A DNA stretch of 64,000 nt from Streptomyces sp. NBC_01351 (GCF_036237315.1 NZ_CP108356.1:4717501-4781500); one strand, 5' to 3'. Numbered from the stretch's first letter, positions 1 to 10,202 are shown. The notes: a model not told the origin generated them from the sequence alone. Program-made: numbers and translations.

Positions 1-1577
<1,577 letters not shown>

Positions 1578-1650
1578 GTTGCTCGCGTCCACTGTGTTAG
1601 TTCTGAAATAACGAACAGCTGTGTCAATGCCAGCGTTCAAATTTCATAGT

Positions 1651-1768
1651 GTTTCGGTGGTCATAGCGTTAGGGAAACGCCCGGTTACATTCCGAACCCG
1701 GAAGCTAAGCCTTTCAGCGCCGATGGTACTGCAGGGGGGACCCTGTGGGAGAGTAGGACGCCGCCGAA
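1651..1768 (+). rRNA. 5S ribosomal RNA
   Basis: A stretch of about 118 nt starts with gtttcggtggtcatagcg, carries the conserved cccggttacattccgaaccc segment and ends with gagtaggacgccgccgaa. This is the typical actinobacterial 5S structure, with complementary 5' and 3' ends. It follows the 23S gene after a spacer of about 75 nt, the normal operon order, and a terminator hairpin follows directly. Confidence 0.95.
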
Positions 1769-1781
1769 CAATCATTGCGGG

Positions 1782-1823
1782 AAGCCCCGCACCAGCCCTT
1801 TACGGGCTCGGTGCGGGGCTTTT
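1782..1823 (+). terminator. rRNA operon terminator
   Basis: A GC-rich hairpin with arms aagccccgcaccagccc (1782-1798) and gggctcggtgcggggctt (1804-1821), followed by T residues, lies directly after the 5S gene. It is a classical intrinsic terminator closing the rRNA operon. Confidence 0.9.
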
Positions 1824-2004
1824 CTGCGTTCCGGACAGTGTTCGGTCACGGGCGCAGCCCAGGACTCGGCGGCCCTGAGGTGGATGATCGCGGGAGGCCA
1901 TCAGGAAAGGTGAACGGGGTCGGGCCTCGGCCGCATGAGTCTGCTGATCCTCTCATCGGTGGCGTCGAGGGGGTCTGGCGTACATGCGCTCGTAGGGTTG
2001 GGGT

Positions 2005-2670
2005 ATGGGCTACGACCTCGTCATCTTCGACAACGACGGCGTGCTGGTGGACAGCGAGCCGCTCGCCAACAGCATCCTCGCCGAGTACCTCACCGAGCTC
2101 GGGCACCCGACCTCGTACGAGGAGTCGCTCCGCGACTACATGGGGGCCGCCGTGCACCGGGTGCACGACCTCGTCATGGAGCGGACCGGGGAGCGGTTGC
2201 CGGACGACTTCGAGGCGCAGCTGAACGCGCGGACGTTCGCCGGCTTCGAGCGGGAGCTGAGGCCCGTGCCCGGGGTGGAGGAGGTGCTCGGGGCGCTGAC
2301 CGCCAGTGGGGTCGGGTACTGCCTGGCCTCTTCCGCGAGTCACGAGCGGATCCGGGTCGGGCATCGGTCGGCCGGGCTCGACGGGTGGTTCGAGGAGGAG
2401 TGGATCTTCAGTTCGCAGGACGTGGGGAAGGGCAAGCCGGCGCCCGATCTGTTCCTGCACGCGGCCCGGTCCATGGGCGTGGAGCCCGCGCGGTGTGTCG
2501 TCGTCGAGGACAGCCCGCTCGGGATCCAGGCCGCCGTGGCCGCGGGGATGGACGTGTTCGCGTTCACCGCGATGCTCCCCGCCGACCAGCTGCCCGGCGC
2601 CACCAGGCACTTCGGGGACATGAAGCAGCTCACCGGGCTGCTCGAACTGGAAGCCGGACTGGGTATGTGA
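2005..2670 (+). CDS. HAD-IA family hydrolase (beta-phosphoglucomutase-like phosphatase)
   Basis: The 221-residue protein is a haloacid-dehalogenase phosphatase of subfamily IA. Motif I is FDNDGVLVD with nucleophile Asp9 and Asp11. Motif II is Ser110 in CLASSAS, motif III Lys144 in GKGKPAPDLF, and motif IV Asp169 in VVVEDS. A helical cap domain fills residues of about 20-90. Length and motif spacing are normal. It is probably a cytosolic sugar- or small-metabolite phosphatase; the substrate cannot be told from sequence. It is a single gene after the rRNA terminator. The ATG start puts the catalytic Asp at the expected place. Confidence 0.88.
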   Translation: MGYDLVIFDNDGVLVDSEPLANSILAEYLTELGHPTSYEESLRDYMGAAVHRVHDLVMERTGERLPDDFEAQLNARTFAGFERELRPVPGVEEVLGALTASGVGYCLASSASHERIRVGHRSAGLDGWFEEEWIFSSQDVGKGKPAPDLFLHAARSMGVEPARCVVVEDSPLGIQAAVAAGMDVFAFTAMLPADQLPGATRHFGDMKQLTGLLELEAGLGM

Positions 2671-2713
2671 TCTCTCTACCCACGGGTAGCCGCGGGCCCT
2701 ACGCTGTGCCGCC

Positions 2714-3937
2714 ATGACGGCAATGGCAGATGTGCGGCTGCGACGTGGGCGCGGGGCGCTGGGGTTCAGCTTCTTCGCGCAGGGTGTCGCCTTCGCGCTG
2801 CTCGTGACCAGGATTCCGGCCATCCAGGACCGGTACGGGATATCCGACGCCCTGCTGCCCGCCTTCCTCGCCGCCGTGCCGATCCTGGCGGGCGCGGCGA
2901 GCGTCGGCACCGAGCACCTCGTGAAGCGGGTCGCGCCCAGTGTGGTGCTGCGGTGGGCGCAGCCGGTGGTGCTGCTCTCCCTGCTGGGGGTCGGGGCCGG
3001 CAGCAGGATGTGGCACGTGGCCTTGGCGCTGGGGGCGTTCGGGCTGTCGGTGGGGGCGCTGGACGCCTCGATGAACATGCTCGGGGTGAGCCTCCAGCGG
3101 GCGTACGGGCGCAGCATCATGCTTGGCTTCCATGCCGCGTACAGCCTGGGCGGGATCCTGGGGGCCTCGGCCGCCTGGGTGGCGACGAGCGCGCACCTGG
3201 GGTTGTTCGAGAGCTATCTGCCGGCCTTGCTCGTGTTGCTTCCGTTGGTGCTGGTGGGGAGTCGGTTCTACGTCGACCAGAAGGACGACGGTGTCGTTGC
3301 CGAGAAGGGGCTGGGGCCCGGGGGGTTCAAGCTGCTGCTGCCGCTGTGTCTGGTGATGGCGTGCGCCTACATCGGGGACTCGACCGTCGCCAACTGGAGC
3401 GCCAAGTACCTGCAGGACGTGCTCGGGAGTTCGGAGCAGCTGGCCACCGTCCCCTACAACGTCTACATGGTGACCACGCTCATCGGGCGCACCGTGGGAG
3501 ATCTCGGGGTGCGGAGGTTCGGGGCCGTCGCCGTGGTGCGGTGCGGGACGGTGGTGGCCGCGGGTGGGTTCGCCGTGGTCGCGGCCGCGCCGGGGGCTTG
3601 GGTGGGGATGCTCGGCTTCACGCTGCTGGGGATCGGGCTGTGCGTGATCGTGCCGCAGACCTTTGCTGCGGCCGGGAGGCTGTTTCCCGGGGCGGCATCC
3701 GATACGGCCATCGCGCGGCTGAACATCTTCAACTACGTGGGGTTCCTGATCGGGTCGCCGCTCGTGGGAGGGATCGGGGACGCCTGGAGCTATCGGGGCG
3801 CGATGCTCGTGCCGATGGTTCTCGTGCTGATCACGCTGTTCCATGCCCGCTCGTTCGGGCCGAAGGAGGCCCGATACGGTGTCGGGCATGAGCGGCCGCG
3901 GGTTGTTGATGTGGGACGAGGCGGTAACGAAGTATGA
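2714..3937 (+). CDS. MFS transporter
   Basis: A 407-residue, 12-helix major facilitator protein. Hydrophobic segments alternate with short charged loops, including an early GVAFALLVTRIPAIQ helix and a central loop near residues 190-215. It resembles FucP/YbjJ-type permeases and uncharacterised actinobacterial transporters; the substrate is unknown. The following acuC-like gene starts inside its 3' end, so the two are probably cotranscribed and translationally coupled. The ATG at 2714 gives a normal N-terminus just before helix 1. Confidence 0.87.
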   Translation: MTAMADVRLRRGRGALGFSFFAQGVAFALLVTRIPAIQDRYGISDALLPAFLAAVPILAGAASVGTEHLVKRVAPSVVLRWAQPVVLLSLLGVGAGSRMWHVALALGAFGLSVGALDASMNMLGVSLQRAYGRSIMLGFHAAYSLGGILGASAAWVATSAHLGLFESYLPALLVLLPLVLVGSRFYVDQKDDGVVAEKGLGPGGFKLLLPLCLVMACAYIGDSTVANWSAKYLQDVLGSSEQLATVPYNVYMVTTLIGRTVGDLGVRRFGAVAVVRCGTVVAAGGFAVVAAAPGAWVGMLGFTLLGIGLCVIVPQTFAAAGRLFPGAASDTAIARLNIFNYVGFLIGSPLVGGIGDAWSYRGAMLVPMVLVLITLFHARSFGPKEARYGVGHERPRVVDVGRGGNEV

Positions 3938-5060
3938 CTTCGGGCCCAGCCATCCGATGGATCCGGTGCGCCTGGCGCTGACCATGGGGCTGGTGCGCGC
4001 CTTCGGGCTGGACCGGGCCATGGAGGTACGGGCGGCCCGCGCGGCCGGGGACTCGACGCTGCGGCTCGTCCACCGCGAGGACTACGTCGCCGCGGTGCGC
4101 GAGGTGTCCGCCGACCCCGGGATCGCGGACGGGTCGTACGGGCTGGGGACCATGGACGATCCGGCCTTCCACGGGATGCACGAGGCGTCCGCGCTGATCG
4201 CCGGGCAGTCCGTGGCGGGCGCGGAGGCGATCTGGCGCGGGGAGGCCGAGCACGCCGTGAACTTCGCCGGCGGGCTGCACCACGCGATGCCGGGCGGGGC
4301 GGCGGGCTTCTGCGTGTACAACGACGCGTCGCTGGCCATCGCGCGGCTCCTGGAGCTGGGGGCGGAGCGGGTCGCGTACGTGGATGTGGACGTGCACCAC
4401 GGGGACGGGGTGCAGGCGGCGTTCTGGGACGATCCGCGGGTGCTGACGATCTCCGTGCACGAGCATCCCCGGACGCTGTTCCCGCAGACCGGATGGCCGG
4501 AGGAGACGGGCGGTCCCGAGGCGGAGGGGAGCGCGGTGAACGTCGCGCTGCCCGCCGGGACCGGAGACGAGGGGTGGCTGCGGGCCTTCCACTCGGTCGT
4601 GCCGGAGCTGCTGGCGGACTTCCGGCCGCAGGTGCTGGTGACCCAGCACGGGGCGGACACGCACTTCGAGGATCCGCTGGCGCACCTGGCGGTCTCGCTG
4701 GACGCCCAGCGGGCCGTGCAGGAGGCGTGTCACGACCTGGCGCACGAGTACGCGGAGGGGCGGTGGCTGGCGCTGGGGGGTGGCGGGTACGCGGTGGTGG
4801 ACGTCGTACCGCGGTCGTGGACGCACCTGGTGGGGATCGCAGCGCACCGGCCGGTGGATCCGGAGTCGGCGGTGCCGGCGTCTTGGCGGGAGCTCGTGTA
4901 CGCGCGGACGCGGCAGGTGGCGCCGGCGCGGATGACGGACGGGCGGGGGTCGGTGTCCTGGCGGGAGTGGGACGGGGGGTACGACCCCGCGGACCGGACG
5001 GATCAGGCCGTGCTGGCGACGCGGCGGGCCGTTTTTCCGTTGCGGGGGATGCTGGTCTGA
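3888..5060 (+). CDS. acuC: AcuC-like deacetylase (histone deacetylase superfamily)
   Basis: About 390 residues of arginase/deacetylase fold. Zn-dependent deacetylase motifs are all present: GGLHHAMPGGAAGFCVYND, then YVDVDVHHGDGVQ, then LVTQHGADTHFEDPLAHL, and a C-terminal LGGGGY. In Bacillus AcuC deacetylates acetyl-CoA synthetase, and a protein-lysine deacetylase role is likely here. The reading frame overlaps the upstream MFS gene by about 50 nt. A GTG at 3879 sits better relative to AAGGAGG (3863-3869), so the true start may be nine bases upstream; the ATG at 3888 matches the N-terminus (MSGRG) I recall for the family. Confidence 0.88.
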   Translation: MSGRGLLMWDEAVTKYDFGPSHPMDPVRLALTMGLVRAFGLDRAMEVRAARAAGDSTLRLVHREDYVAAVREVSADPGIADGSYGLGTMDDPAFHGMHEASALIAGQSVAGAEAIWRGEAEHAVNFAGGLHHAMPGGAAGFCVYNDASLAIARLLELGAERVAYVDVDVHHGDGVQAAFWDDPRVLTISVHEHPRTLFPQTGWPEETGGPEAEGSAVNVALPAGTGDEGWLRAFHSVVPELLADFRPQVLVTQHGADTHFEDPLAHLAVSLDAQRAVQEACHDLAHEYAEGRWLALGGGGYAVVDVVPRSWTHLVGIAAHRPVDPESAVPASWRELVYARTRQVAPARMTDGRGSVSWREWDGGYDPADRTDQAVLATRRAVFPLRGMLV

Positions 5061-5091
5061 GCCCTGCGGGGGCCTGTCCCCTACCCGCCCT

Positions 5092-5257
5092 TCCTCCGTT
5101 CCCCGGGCTCTGCCCGGACCCGGTCCTCAATCGCCGGACGGGCTGGAAGGAACTGGGGCTCCGCCCCAGACCCCGCGCCTCAAACGCCGGCGAGGCTGGA
5201 TTGAGCCCGGCGCGGCTGGATGTGCCCGGCGGGGGATTGCGCCCCGGCGAGGCTTGA
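5092..5257. repeat. SIRE/REP-like GC-rich intergenic repeats, several degenerate copies
   Basis: Between acuC and the next gene there are consecutive degenerate copies of a motif of the form GGGGCTCCGCCCC - agaccccgcgcctcaaa - cgccggcgaggctgga. The clearest copy is at 5156-5201, and partial copies begin near 5101 and 5211. The same sequence recurs at 8876-8955 and inside hemA at 14966-15010. The GGGGCTCCGCCCC part is self-complementary. No gene is visible in this interval. Confidence 0.75.
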
Positions 5258-5337
5258 TTGTGCGAGGGGTTACGCCAAGTGTGGGGCTGTTTCTTGGAAT
5301 TGATGATCCACCAGGTGCGTTGAGGGAGCATCGGAGG

Positions 5338-6168
5338 GTGTTGAGCACCGGCGCCCTGCGTGCGCATCTGCTGGCCGCCCGGTTGGCCGGGCCCGTTGCC
5401 ACCTCTCGGGAGGAGAGCCTGCGCAGCTACCGGCTGTTCGCGGCGCGGGATCCGCGGGTGCTGCTGGGGCTGGATCCGGAGTGGGGCTGGGGCGAGGGCG
5501 ATCTGCTGAGGCTGATGTCGGACAAGTGCGGGGTGTCGGCGGATCCGGCGCACGTCAGCGGGCCGGACGTGATCGACCCGGAGCTGACGATGGCCGCGCT
5601 GGACGCCTTCGCGGGACGGCTGCGGGCGGTGGCCGGGGACGGGGCGCCCGTGCTGTTCGGGACGGGTCACCCGCACAGGCTCCTGGGCTTCTACGCCTCC
5701 TTGGCCAAGGCGATGTCGGCGGCGGGATGTGTTGTCCTCACCCCCGCGCAGGGGGCGAGTGTCGACGTGGCGACCCGGTTCGGCGTACGCACGTACAGCC
5801 TCGATTACGTACGGGGGGTCGCACTGGTGCGGGAACCCGGCGTGCGGTCGCCGGGGAGTGCGACCGGCGCGCACAGTCATTCGCCGCTGCCGGTTCGGAT
5901 CGCGCTGGGGGCCCTGGCGGAGGCCGGCGGGCCGCTGCCGGAGCTGGTGGTCGGCGATCACGGGTGGGTCTGCGGCGCAGGTCAGCTCGGTGTGGAAGCG
6001 ATCGGGCTGGCGGACACGGATGATCCCGCGCTGTTCGTGGGGGAGGCCGAGGGGCGGGTCTCGGTGGCCGTTCCGCTTGATGACGCGGTGCGTGCGGACT
6101 ACTACCTGCCGCTTACTCGCTATGTGCTCAATCGGGCGAGTCTGTCGGGTCGGCAGGAGTGGACGTAG
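5338..6168 (+). CDS. Conserved actinobacterial protein, annotated as putative phosphatase in relatives
   Basis: About 276 residues from a GTG preceded at good distance by GAGGGAG (5322-5328). A longer frame from 5254 exists but would run through repeat sequence. Recognisable stretches are LLGLDPEWGWGEGDLL near the N-terminus and FGTGHPHRLLGFYASLAKA in the middle. The second suggests a sugar- or nucleotide-handling alpha/beta fold, but I see no defined catalytic signature. There are no membrane segments. In Streptomyces this gene sits beside the bldC-like regulator, as here. The function is unproven; the phosphatase label is recalled from relatives' annotation, not shown by motifs. Confidence 0.7.
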   Translation: MLSTGALRAHLLAARLAGPVATSREESLRSYRLFAARDPRVLLGLDPEWGWGEGDLLRLMSDKCGVSADPAHVSGPDVIDPELTMAALDAFAGRLRAVAGDGAPVLFGTGHPHRLLGFYASLAKAMSAAGCVVLTPAQGASVDVATRFGVRTYSLDYVRGVALVREPGVRSPGSATGAHSHSPLPVRIALGALAEAGGPLPELVVGDHGWVCGAGQLGVEAIGLADTDDPALFVGEAEGRVSVAVPLDDAVRADYYLPLTRYVLNRASLSGRQEWT

Positions 6169-6282
6169 CTCCTCTTCCCCACTCGTATCACACGCCCCTA
6201 CTCTGGGGAGTGAGCGTGCGACGACGAGGAGTAACCGGAGGGGAAGCCGGTGCCCGTCATGCGCGGAAGGTCAAGGTGTGTC

Positions 6283-6492
6283 ATGGCTGCTGGCGAGAGG
6301 CCTCTCAGTGAGGTTCAGTTCCTGACCGTGGCGGAGGTCGCCTCGGTGATGCGAGTGTCGAAGATGACCGTGTACCGCCTGGTGCACAACGGTCATCTGC
6401 CCGCAATCCGGGTGGGCCGGTCCTTCCGGGTCCCCGAAAACGCGGTCCACGAGTACCTCCGAGAGTCCTATGTGGGGGTGGAGTCGGCCTGA
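6283..6492 (+). CDS. BldC-like small helix-turn-helix DNA-binding protein
   Basis: About 69 residues forming a MerR/excisionase-type winged helix-turn-helix: FLTVAEVASVMRVSKMTVYR is the HTH and GHLPAIRVGRSFRVPE the wing, with a short C-terminal helix. Size and fold match BldC, the developmental regulator that binds DNA head-to-tail, but the sequence is a paralogue-type 'excisionase' protein, not BldC itself. Start is uncertain: GTG 6250 follows GGAGGGG closely, ATG 6259 is possible, and ATG 6283 gives the family-length protein I prefer. It is probably a nucleoid or promoter binding factor. Confidence 0.85.
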   Translation: MAAGERPLSEVQFLTVAEVASVMRVSKMTVYRLVHNGHLPAIRVGRSFRVPENAVHEYLRESYVGVESA

Positions 6493-6613
6493 GACTGACC
6501 CTCGGAAGCCCTCGGATTACAAGCTCGGAGCTCGGGACGGTAGGCTAGGCCGACGTAGGTCGTGTGGGCCCCGACGCCCCGCACCGAATGAAGAGAAGTG
6601 AGCGAGGGTAGTC

Positions 6614-6712
6614 GTGGGCTCTGTTATCAAGAAGCGGCGCAAGCGGATGGCTAAGAAGAAGCACCGCAAGCTGCTCAAGCGCACCCGCGTCCAGCGCCGT
6701 AACAAGAAGTAA
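6614..6712 (+). CDS. bS22-like tiny ribosomal protein (AURKAIP1/COX24 domain)
   Basis: A 32-residue, very basic peptide read from GTG 6614: it starts [19 protein letters not shown] and ends VQRRNKK, with the stop TAA at 6710-6712. Over half the residues are Lys or Arg. This is the actinobacterial homologue of the AURKAIP1/COX24 (mS38) domain found as protein bS22 in mycobacterial 30S subunits. It is too short for usual gene calls. Upstream GAGGG (6604-6608) is the likely ribosome binding site. A strong hairpin terminator follows, so it is probably a monocistronic, highly expressed gene. Confidence 0.9.
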   Translation: MGSVIKKRRKRMAKKKHRKLLKRTRVQRRNKK

Positions 6713-6732
6713 ACGGCAGCTGTACGTGTTCT

Positions 6733-6769
6733 CCGCAGCCCCTCCACCATCCTGGTGGGGGGGCTGCGG
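6733..6769 (+). terminator. Hairpin terminator after the bS22-like gene
   Basis: Arms ccgcagcccc (6733-6742) and ggggctgcgg (6760-6769), with an additional inner pairing ccacc/ggtgg, form a very stable stem 20 nt after the stop codon. There is no T-run, as is common for Streptomyces terminators. Confidence 0.8.
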
Positions 6770-6813
6770 TGTAGCCGGAGACAGTTGTTCCGATCTAGGG
6801 AGGCGCTGAGCTC

Positions 6814-7881
6814 GTGGGGAAGGTCGTGCTCGTCACCGGGGCTGCCCGGCAGCTGGGGGGCCGCTTCGTGCGCCGGATCCAGCGTGATCCGGAGGTCGAG
6901 CGGGTGATCGCCGTGGACGCGGTGGTGCCGCCGCACCGGCTCGGATCGGCCGAGTTCGTCCGTACGGACATCAGGCAGTCCGCGATCGCCCGCGTGCTGG
7001 CCGAGCACGCCGTGGACACCGTGGTGCACCTGGCGGTGACCGGGGGCGGCGGGGGGAGCGGCGGCGGGCACAGCGCCGTCAAGGAAACGAACGTCATCGG
7101 GACGATGCAGCTCCTCGGGGCCTGCCAGAAGTCCCCGACGGTGCGGCGGCTCGTGGTGAAGTCCAGTACGAGCGTGTACGGGGGCACCTCGCGGGATCCG
7201 GCCGTCTTCACCGAGACCACGCAGCCGAAGTCGCTGCCGCCGGGCGGTTTCGCCAAGGACGCCTCCGAGGTCGAGGGATACGTACGGGGCTTCGCGCGCA
7301 GACGGCCGGACGTCGCGGTGTGCGTCCTGCGGTTCGCGAACATCCTGGGGCCCTTCGCGGACTCGGCGCTCGCCGAGTACTTCTCGATGCCCGTGATGCC
7401 GACCGTGCTGGGCTACGACCCGCGGCTGCAGTTCGTCCACGAGGACGACGTGCTCGACGTGTTGCGGCTGGCCGCGCAGGAGCCGCGGCGCGGGACGCTG
7501 AACAGCGGGACCTTCAACATCGCGGGCGACGGCGTACTGCTGCTGTCGCAGTGCTCGCGGCGGCTGGGGCGGCCGACGCTGCCGTTGCTGCTGCCCGCGG
7601 TGACGTGGGTCGGGCAGGCGCTGCGGGCGGTCGGGGTCACCGACTTCTCGCCGGAGCAGATCAGGCTCCTCACGCACGGCAGGGTCGTGGAGACCTCGCA
7701 GATGCGGGAGGTGCTCGGCTTCGAACCGATGTACACGACCACCGAGACCTTCGCGGACTTCGCGCGCAGCCGGGGCAACGGGCTGCTGCCGCCGGAGCGG
7801 GTGGGGCGGGTCGTGGACCGGGTCGCGGCCATGCTGGATGCAGACGTCGAAGCGGAAGCGGTTGAAGGAGCGAAGCGATAG
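6814..7881 (+). CDS. NAD-dependent epimerase/dehydratase family protein (extended SDR)
   Basis: 355 residues with an N-terminal Rossmann fold: VLVTGAARQLGG at residues 5-16 binds the dinucleotide. The substrate-side segment SSTSVYGG near residue 114 is typical of sugar-nucleotide epimerases. Where the catalytic Tyr-x-x-x-Lys should follow, the sequence is EGYVRGFARR, so the lysine is not in its normal place and activity may be altered. The start is GTG with AGGGAGG at 6796-6802. Its stop overlaps the start of the downstream acyltransferase by one base, which suggests a two-gene operon acting on lipids or envelope precursors. Confidence 0.86.
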   Translation: MGKVVLVTGAARQLGGRFVRRIQRDPEVERVIAVDAVVPPHRLGSAEFVRTDIRQSAIARVLAEHAVDTVVHLAVTGGGGGSGGGHSAVKETNVIGTMQLLGACQKSPTVRRLVVKSSTSVYGGTSRDPAVFTETTQPKSLPPGGFAKDASEVEGYVRGFARRRPDVAVCVLRFANILGPFADSALAEYFSMPVMPTVLGYDPRLQFVHEDDVLDVLRLAAQEPRRGTLNSGTFNIAGDGVLLLSQCSRRLGRPTLPLLLPAVTWVGQALRAVGVTDFSPEQIRLLTHGRVVETSQMREVLGFEPMYTTTETFADFARSRGNGLLPPERVGRVVDRVAAMLDADVEAEAVEGAKR

Positions 7882-8867
7882 TGGCGGACGCCAAGGTCAT
7901 TCCGTTCGACGAGGACCGGCAGCGCCGGCGGGCGCCGGGACGCCGGGTCCGGGCGGTGCCCGAGCCCGAACCCGAGCACGGTCCTGAGGTGGTGGAGCCG
8001 CAGGCTCCCGCGCCGGCCCCGGCGGGTGAGGGCTGGGACAAGCGGATCGCCGGCGGACTGGCGTTCCTGCGGCGACGGATCACCGGGGACTACGAGGTCG
8101 ACGAGTTCGGCTACGACAAGGAACTGACGGACCAGGTCCTGATGTCCCTGATCCGGCCGCTGTACGACAAGTACTTCCGGGTCGAGGTCAAGGGCATCGA
8201 GAACATCCCGAAGGAGGGTGGCGCGCTCATCGTGGCGAACCACTCGGGGACGTTGCCGCTCGACGGGCTGATGATGCAGGTGGCGGTCCACGACCACCAC
8301 CCGGCTCAGCGGCACCTGCGGCTGCTGGCGGCGGACCTGGTGTTCATGCTGCCGGTGGTCAACGAGCTGGCACGGAAGGCCGGGCACACCCTGGCGTGCG
8401 CGGAGGACGCGCAACGGCTGCTGGAGGCCGGGGAGCTCGTCGGGGTCATGCCGGAGGGCTTCAAGGGGATAGGGAAGCCGTTCGGCGACCGGTACAAGCT
8501 GCAGCGCTTCGGGCGCGGCGGGTTCGTCTCGACGGCGCTGCGGGCGGGGACGCCGATCGTGCCGTGCTCGATCGTGGGGGCGGAGGAGATCTACCCGATG
8601 ATCGGCAACGCGAAGACGCTGGCGCGGCTGCTGGGGATCCCGTACTTCCCGATCACGCCGACGTTCCCGTTGCTGGGGCCGCTGGGGGCGGTGCCGTTGC
8701 CGACGAAGTGGACGATCCAGTTCGGGGAACCTATCCCGACGGCCGGGTATGCGGCGGAGGCCGCCGAGGATCCGATGCTGATGTTCAACCTGACGGATCA
8801 GGTGCGGGAGCAGATTCAGCACACGTTGTACAAGCTGCTGGTGCAGCGGCGGTCCGTGTTCTTCTGA
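7881..8867 (+). CDS. PlsC-type lysophospholipid acyltransferase family protein
   Basis: 328 residues. After a Pro/Glu-rich N-terminal stretch of about 70 residues, an acyltransferase domain shows the NHxxxxD catalytic block in VANHSGTLPLDGLMM and the substrate block MPEGFKGIGKPF. Both are hallmarks of glycerol-phosphate/lysophosphatidate acyltransferases that act on the inner membrane face. The exact acceptor is not determinable. Its GTG start overlaps the stop of the epimerase gene (TAGTG), so translation is probably coupled. It converges with rsbN across a bidirectional terminator. Confidence 0.87.
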   Translation: MADAKVIPFDEDRQRRRAPGRRVRAVPEPEPEHGPEVVEPQAPAPAPAGEGWDKRIAGGLAFLRRRITGDYEVDEFGYDKELTDQVLMSLIRPLYDKYFRVEVKGIENIPKEGGALIVANHSGTLPLDGLMMQVAVHDHHPAQRHLRLLAADLVFMLPVVNELARKAGHTLACAEDAQRLLEAGELVGVMPEGFKGIGKPFGDRYKLQRFGRGGFVSTALRAGTPIVPCSIVGAEEIYPMIGNAKTLARLLGIPYFPITPTFPLLGPLGAVPLPTKWTIQFGEPIPTAGYAAEAAEDPMLMFNLTDQVREQIQHTLYKLLVQRRSVFF

Positions 8868-8875
8868 CCGTTGAG

Positions 8876-8955
8876 TGCCGGGGCTCTGCCCCGGACCCCG
8901 CGCCTCAAACTCCCCCAGCTACCGCTGGGAGGGGCCCCCTGGCGAGGCTGGGTAT
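8876..8955. repeat. SIRE-like repeat interrupted by a hairpin element
   Basis: 8877-8909 matches the GGGGCTCTGCCCC - ggaccccgcgcctcaaa unit seen at 5156 and 14966, and 8941-8950 matches its expected continuation ggcgaggctg. Between them lies an extra segment of about 31 nt that contains ctcccccagc-tacc-gctgggagg (8910-8932). This hairpin also occurs at 56975-56997. The arrangement looks like one small element inserted into another. Confidence 0.65.
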
Positions 8956-8965
8956 GGCTGGATGT

Positions 8966-8999
8966 GGCGAAGGGGCCGCGCGTGCGCGGCCCCTTCGCC
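8966..8999. terminator. Bidirectional terminator between acyltransferase and rsbN
   Basis: A perfect long stem: ggcgaaggggccgcgc (8966-8981) pairs with gcgcggccccttcgcc (8984-8999). It sits between two convergent genes and can serve both. Confidence 0.85.
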
Positions 9000-9005
9000 T
9001 TGTTC

Positions 9006-10202
9006 CTACTCCGCGTCCTCCCCGCTGATTCCCAGGCCCGGGAGGAGGCCCGGGAGGAGGGGTGGGAGGGTGATGTCCGGCTTCGTCTCGGACGGGGTGC
9101 CCGAGGCGGGTGGGGTGGACTGGCCCGCGGGCGGGTTCAGCAGGTTGCCCGTACCGCCCAGGAGGCCGCCCGGCGGGGGTGTGGTGCTGCCCGACGGGGA
9201 CGGCGCGGGGCTGCCCGAGGGCTTGCCCGACGCCGGGGCGGACTGCTGCGCGCCGCCGGGGGTGCCCGGCTTGGCGGAGGAACCGGACGGGCCGGTCCCG
9301 CGCGTCTGTTCCGGGGGCTTGGGGAGCAGGCCCTGGAACGGCGCCACGTCTTCGTCTATGGCCTGGAAGACCGACTCCACCTCCCCGCCCACGTCGCCCA
9401 GCTGCGCCGGGAGCTTGTCCCGGAGCCTGCCCCACGCGTCGCGGTGGGAGCGGGAGAAGGACGACAGCGCCTGGATCGGGGCGAGCGAGCCGTCCCGGTC
9501 GTGGGCGGCCTGGAGGAGCCGGTGGCCCTCCTCGGCGTCGTGCTTCATGCCCGCGAGGGCCCGGCGGATCTCGCCCAGGGACTCGTGGTCCAGTACGCCC
9601 GTCCGGCCTCGCTCCATCAGCCTGCGGGCTTCCGACAGACGGTTCGAGGCCTGGTCGAGATAGAGCTCGCCCCGGTCCGTCTCGTCTTCGGTCATCCCCA
9701 GCTTCAGGTCCTCCATGCCCCGCTTCACGGGGTAGAGGTGGTCACCGGGCAGGGCGTCGGAACTGGCAGCGGCCACTCCGCTGAAGGCCCCTGCGGCCAC
9801 ACCCACGGTGAGGCCACCCGCTGCGATGCCCTTGGACCAGCGGGAGCGGGGCCGCAATTTCCGGAGCGAGGTCGCCCGGTGGGCGCCGCGGCCGGTCCGC
9901 TGTTCGGGCACTTGAGGGTCGGCGGCACCGCCTCCGGCCCTCTCCTCCAGCACCATGGCCTCCATGGCGGCAACGAGCTGGGCTCGTTGCACCACTTTGA
10001 CCTCGGGGTCCAGCACCGGGCGCGGCATTCGTTCGCCGAGCACGCTCGCCAGGGCCAACAACCGGTCGTGGTCGGCAGGTTCGGCAGGTGCCTCGGACTG
10101 CTCGGCCGCCGGGTCCGGTTCCGAAAGGTCGGACGGGGTCCGCTCCTCCAGGGCCTGGGCGAAGGCGTTCGCCCGCCGGTGCGGAGTAACGTTCGCGATC
10201 AC
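9006..10202 (-). CDS. rsbN: RsbN, membrane-anchored anti-sigma factor for sigma-BldN (DUF5667 protein)
   Basis: About 398 residues. The cytoplasmic N-terminal region (about 1-120) would bind the sigma factor and starts NVTPHRRANAFAQALE. One transmembrane helix follows (KGIAAGGLTVGVAAGAFSG), then an extracytoplasmic helical DUF5667 domain and a Pro/Ser/Gly-rich tail. Position directly downstream of bldN identifies it as RsbN, which in S. venezuelae restrains sigma-BldN and so chaplin and rodlin expression. The GTG at 10202 lies nine bases from GAGGAGG; the longer GTG at 10211 overlaps that site. A candidate sigma-BldN promoter is upstream. Confidence 0.88.
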   Translation of the reverse strand: MIANVTPHRRANAFAQALEERTPSDLSEPDPAAEQSEAPAEPADHDRLLALASVLGERMPRPVLDPEVKVVQRAQLVAAMEAMVLEERAGGGAADPQVPEQRTGRGAHRATSLRKLRPRSRWSKGIAAGGLTVGVAAGAFSGVAAASSDALPGDHLYPVKRGMEDLKLGMTEDETDRGELYLDQASNRLSEARRLMERGRTGVLDHESLGEIRRALAGMKHDAEEGHRLLQAAHDRDGSLAPIQALSSFSRSHRDAWGRLRDKLPAQLGDVGGEVESVFQAIDEDVAPFQGLLPKPPEQTRGTGPSGSSAKPGTPGGAQQSAPASGKPSGSPAPSPSGSTTPPPGGLLGGTGNLLNPPAGQSTPPASGTPSETKPDITLPPLLPGLLPGLGISGEDAE

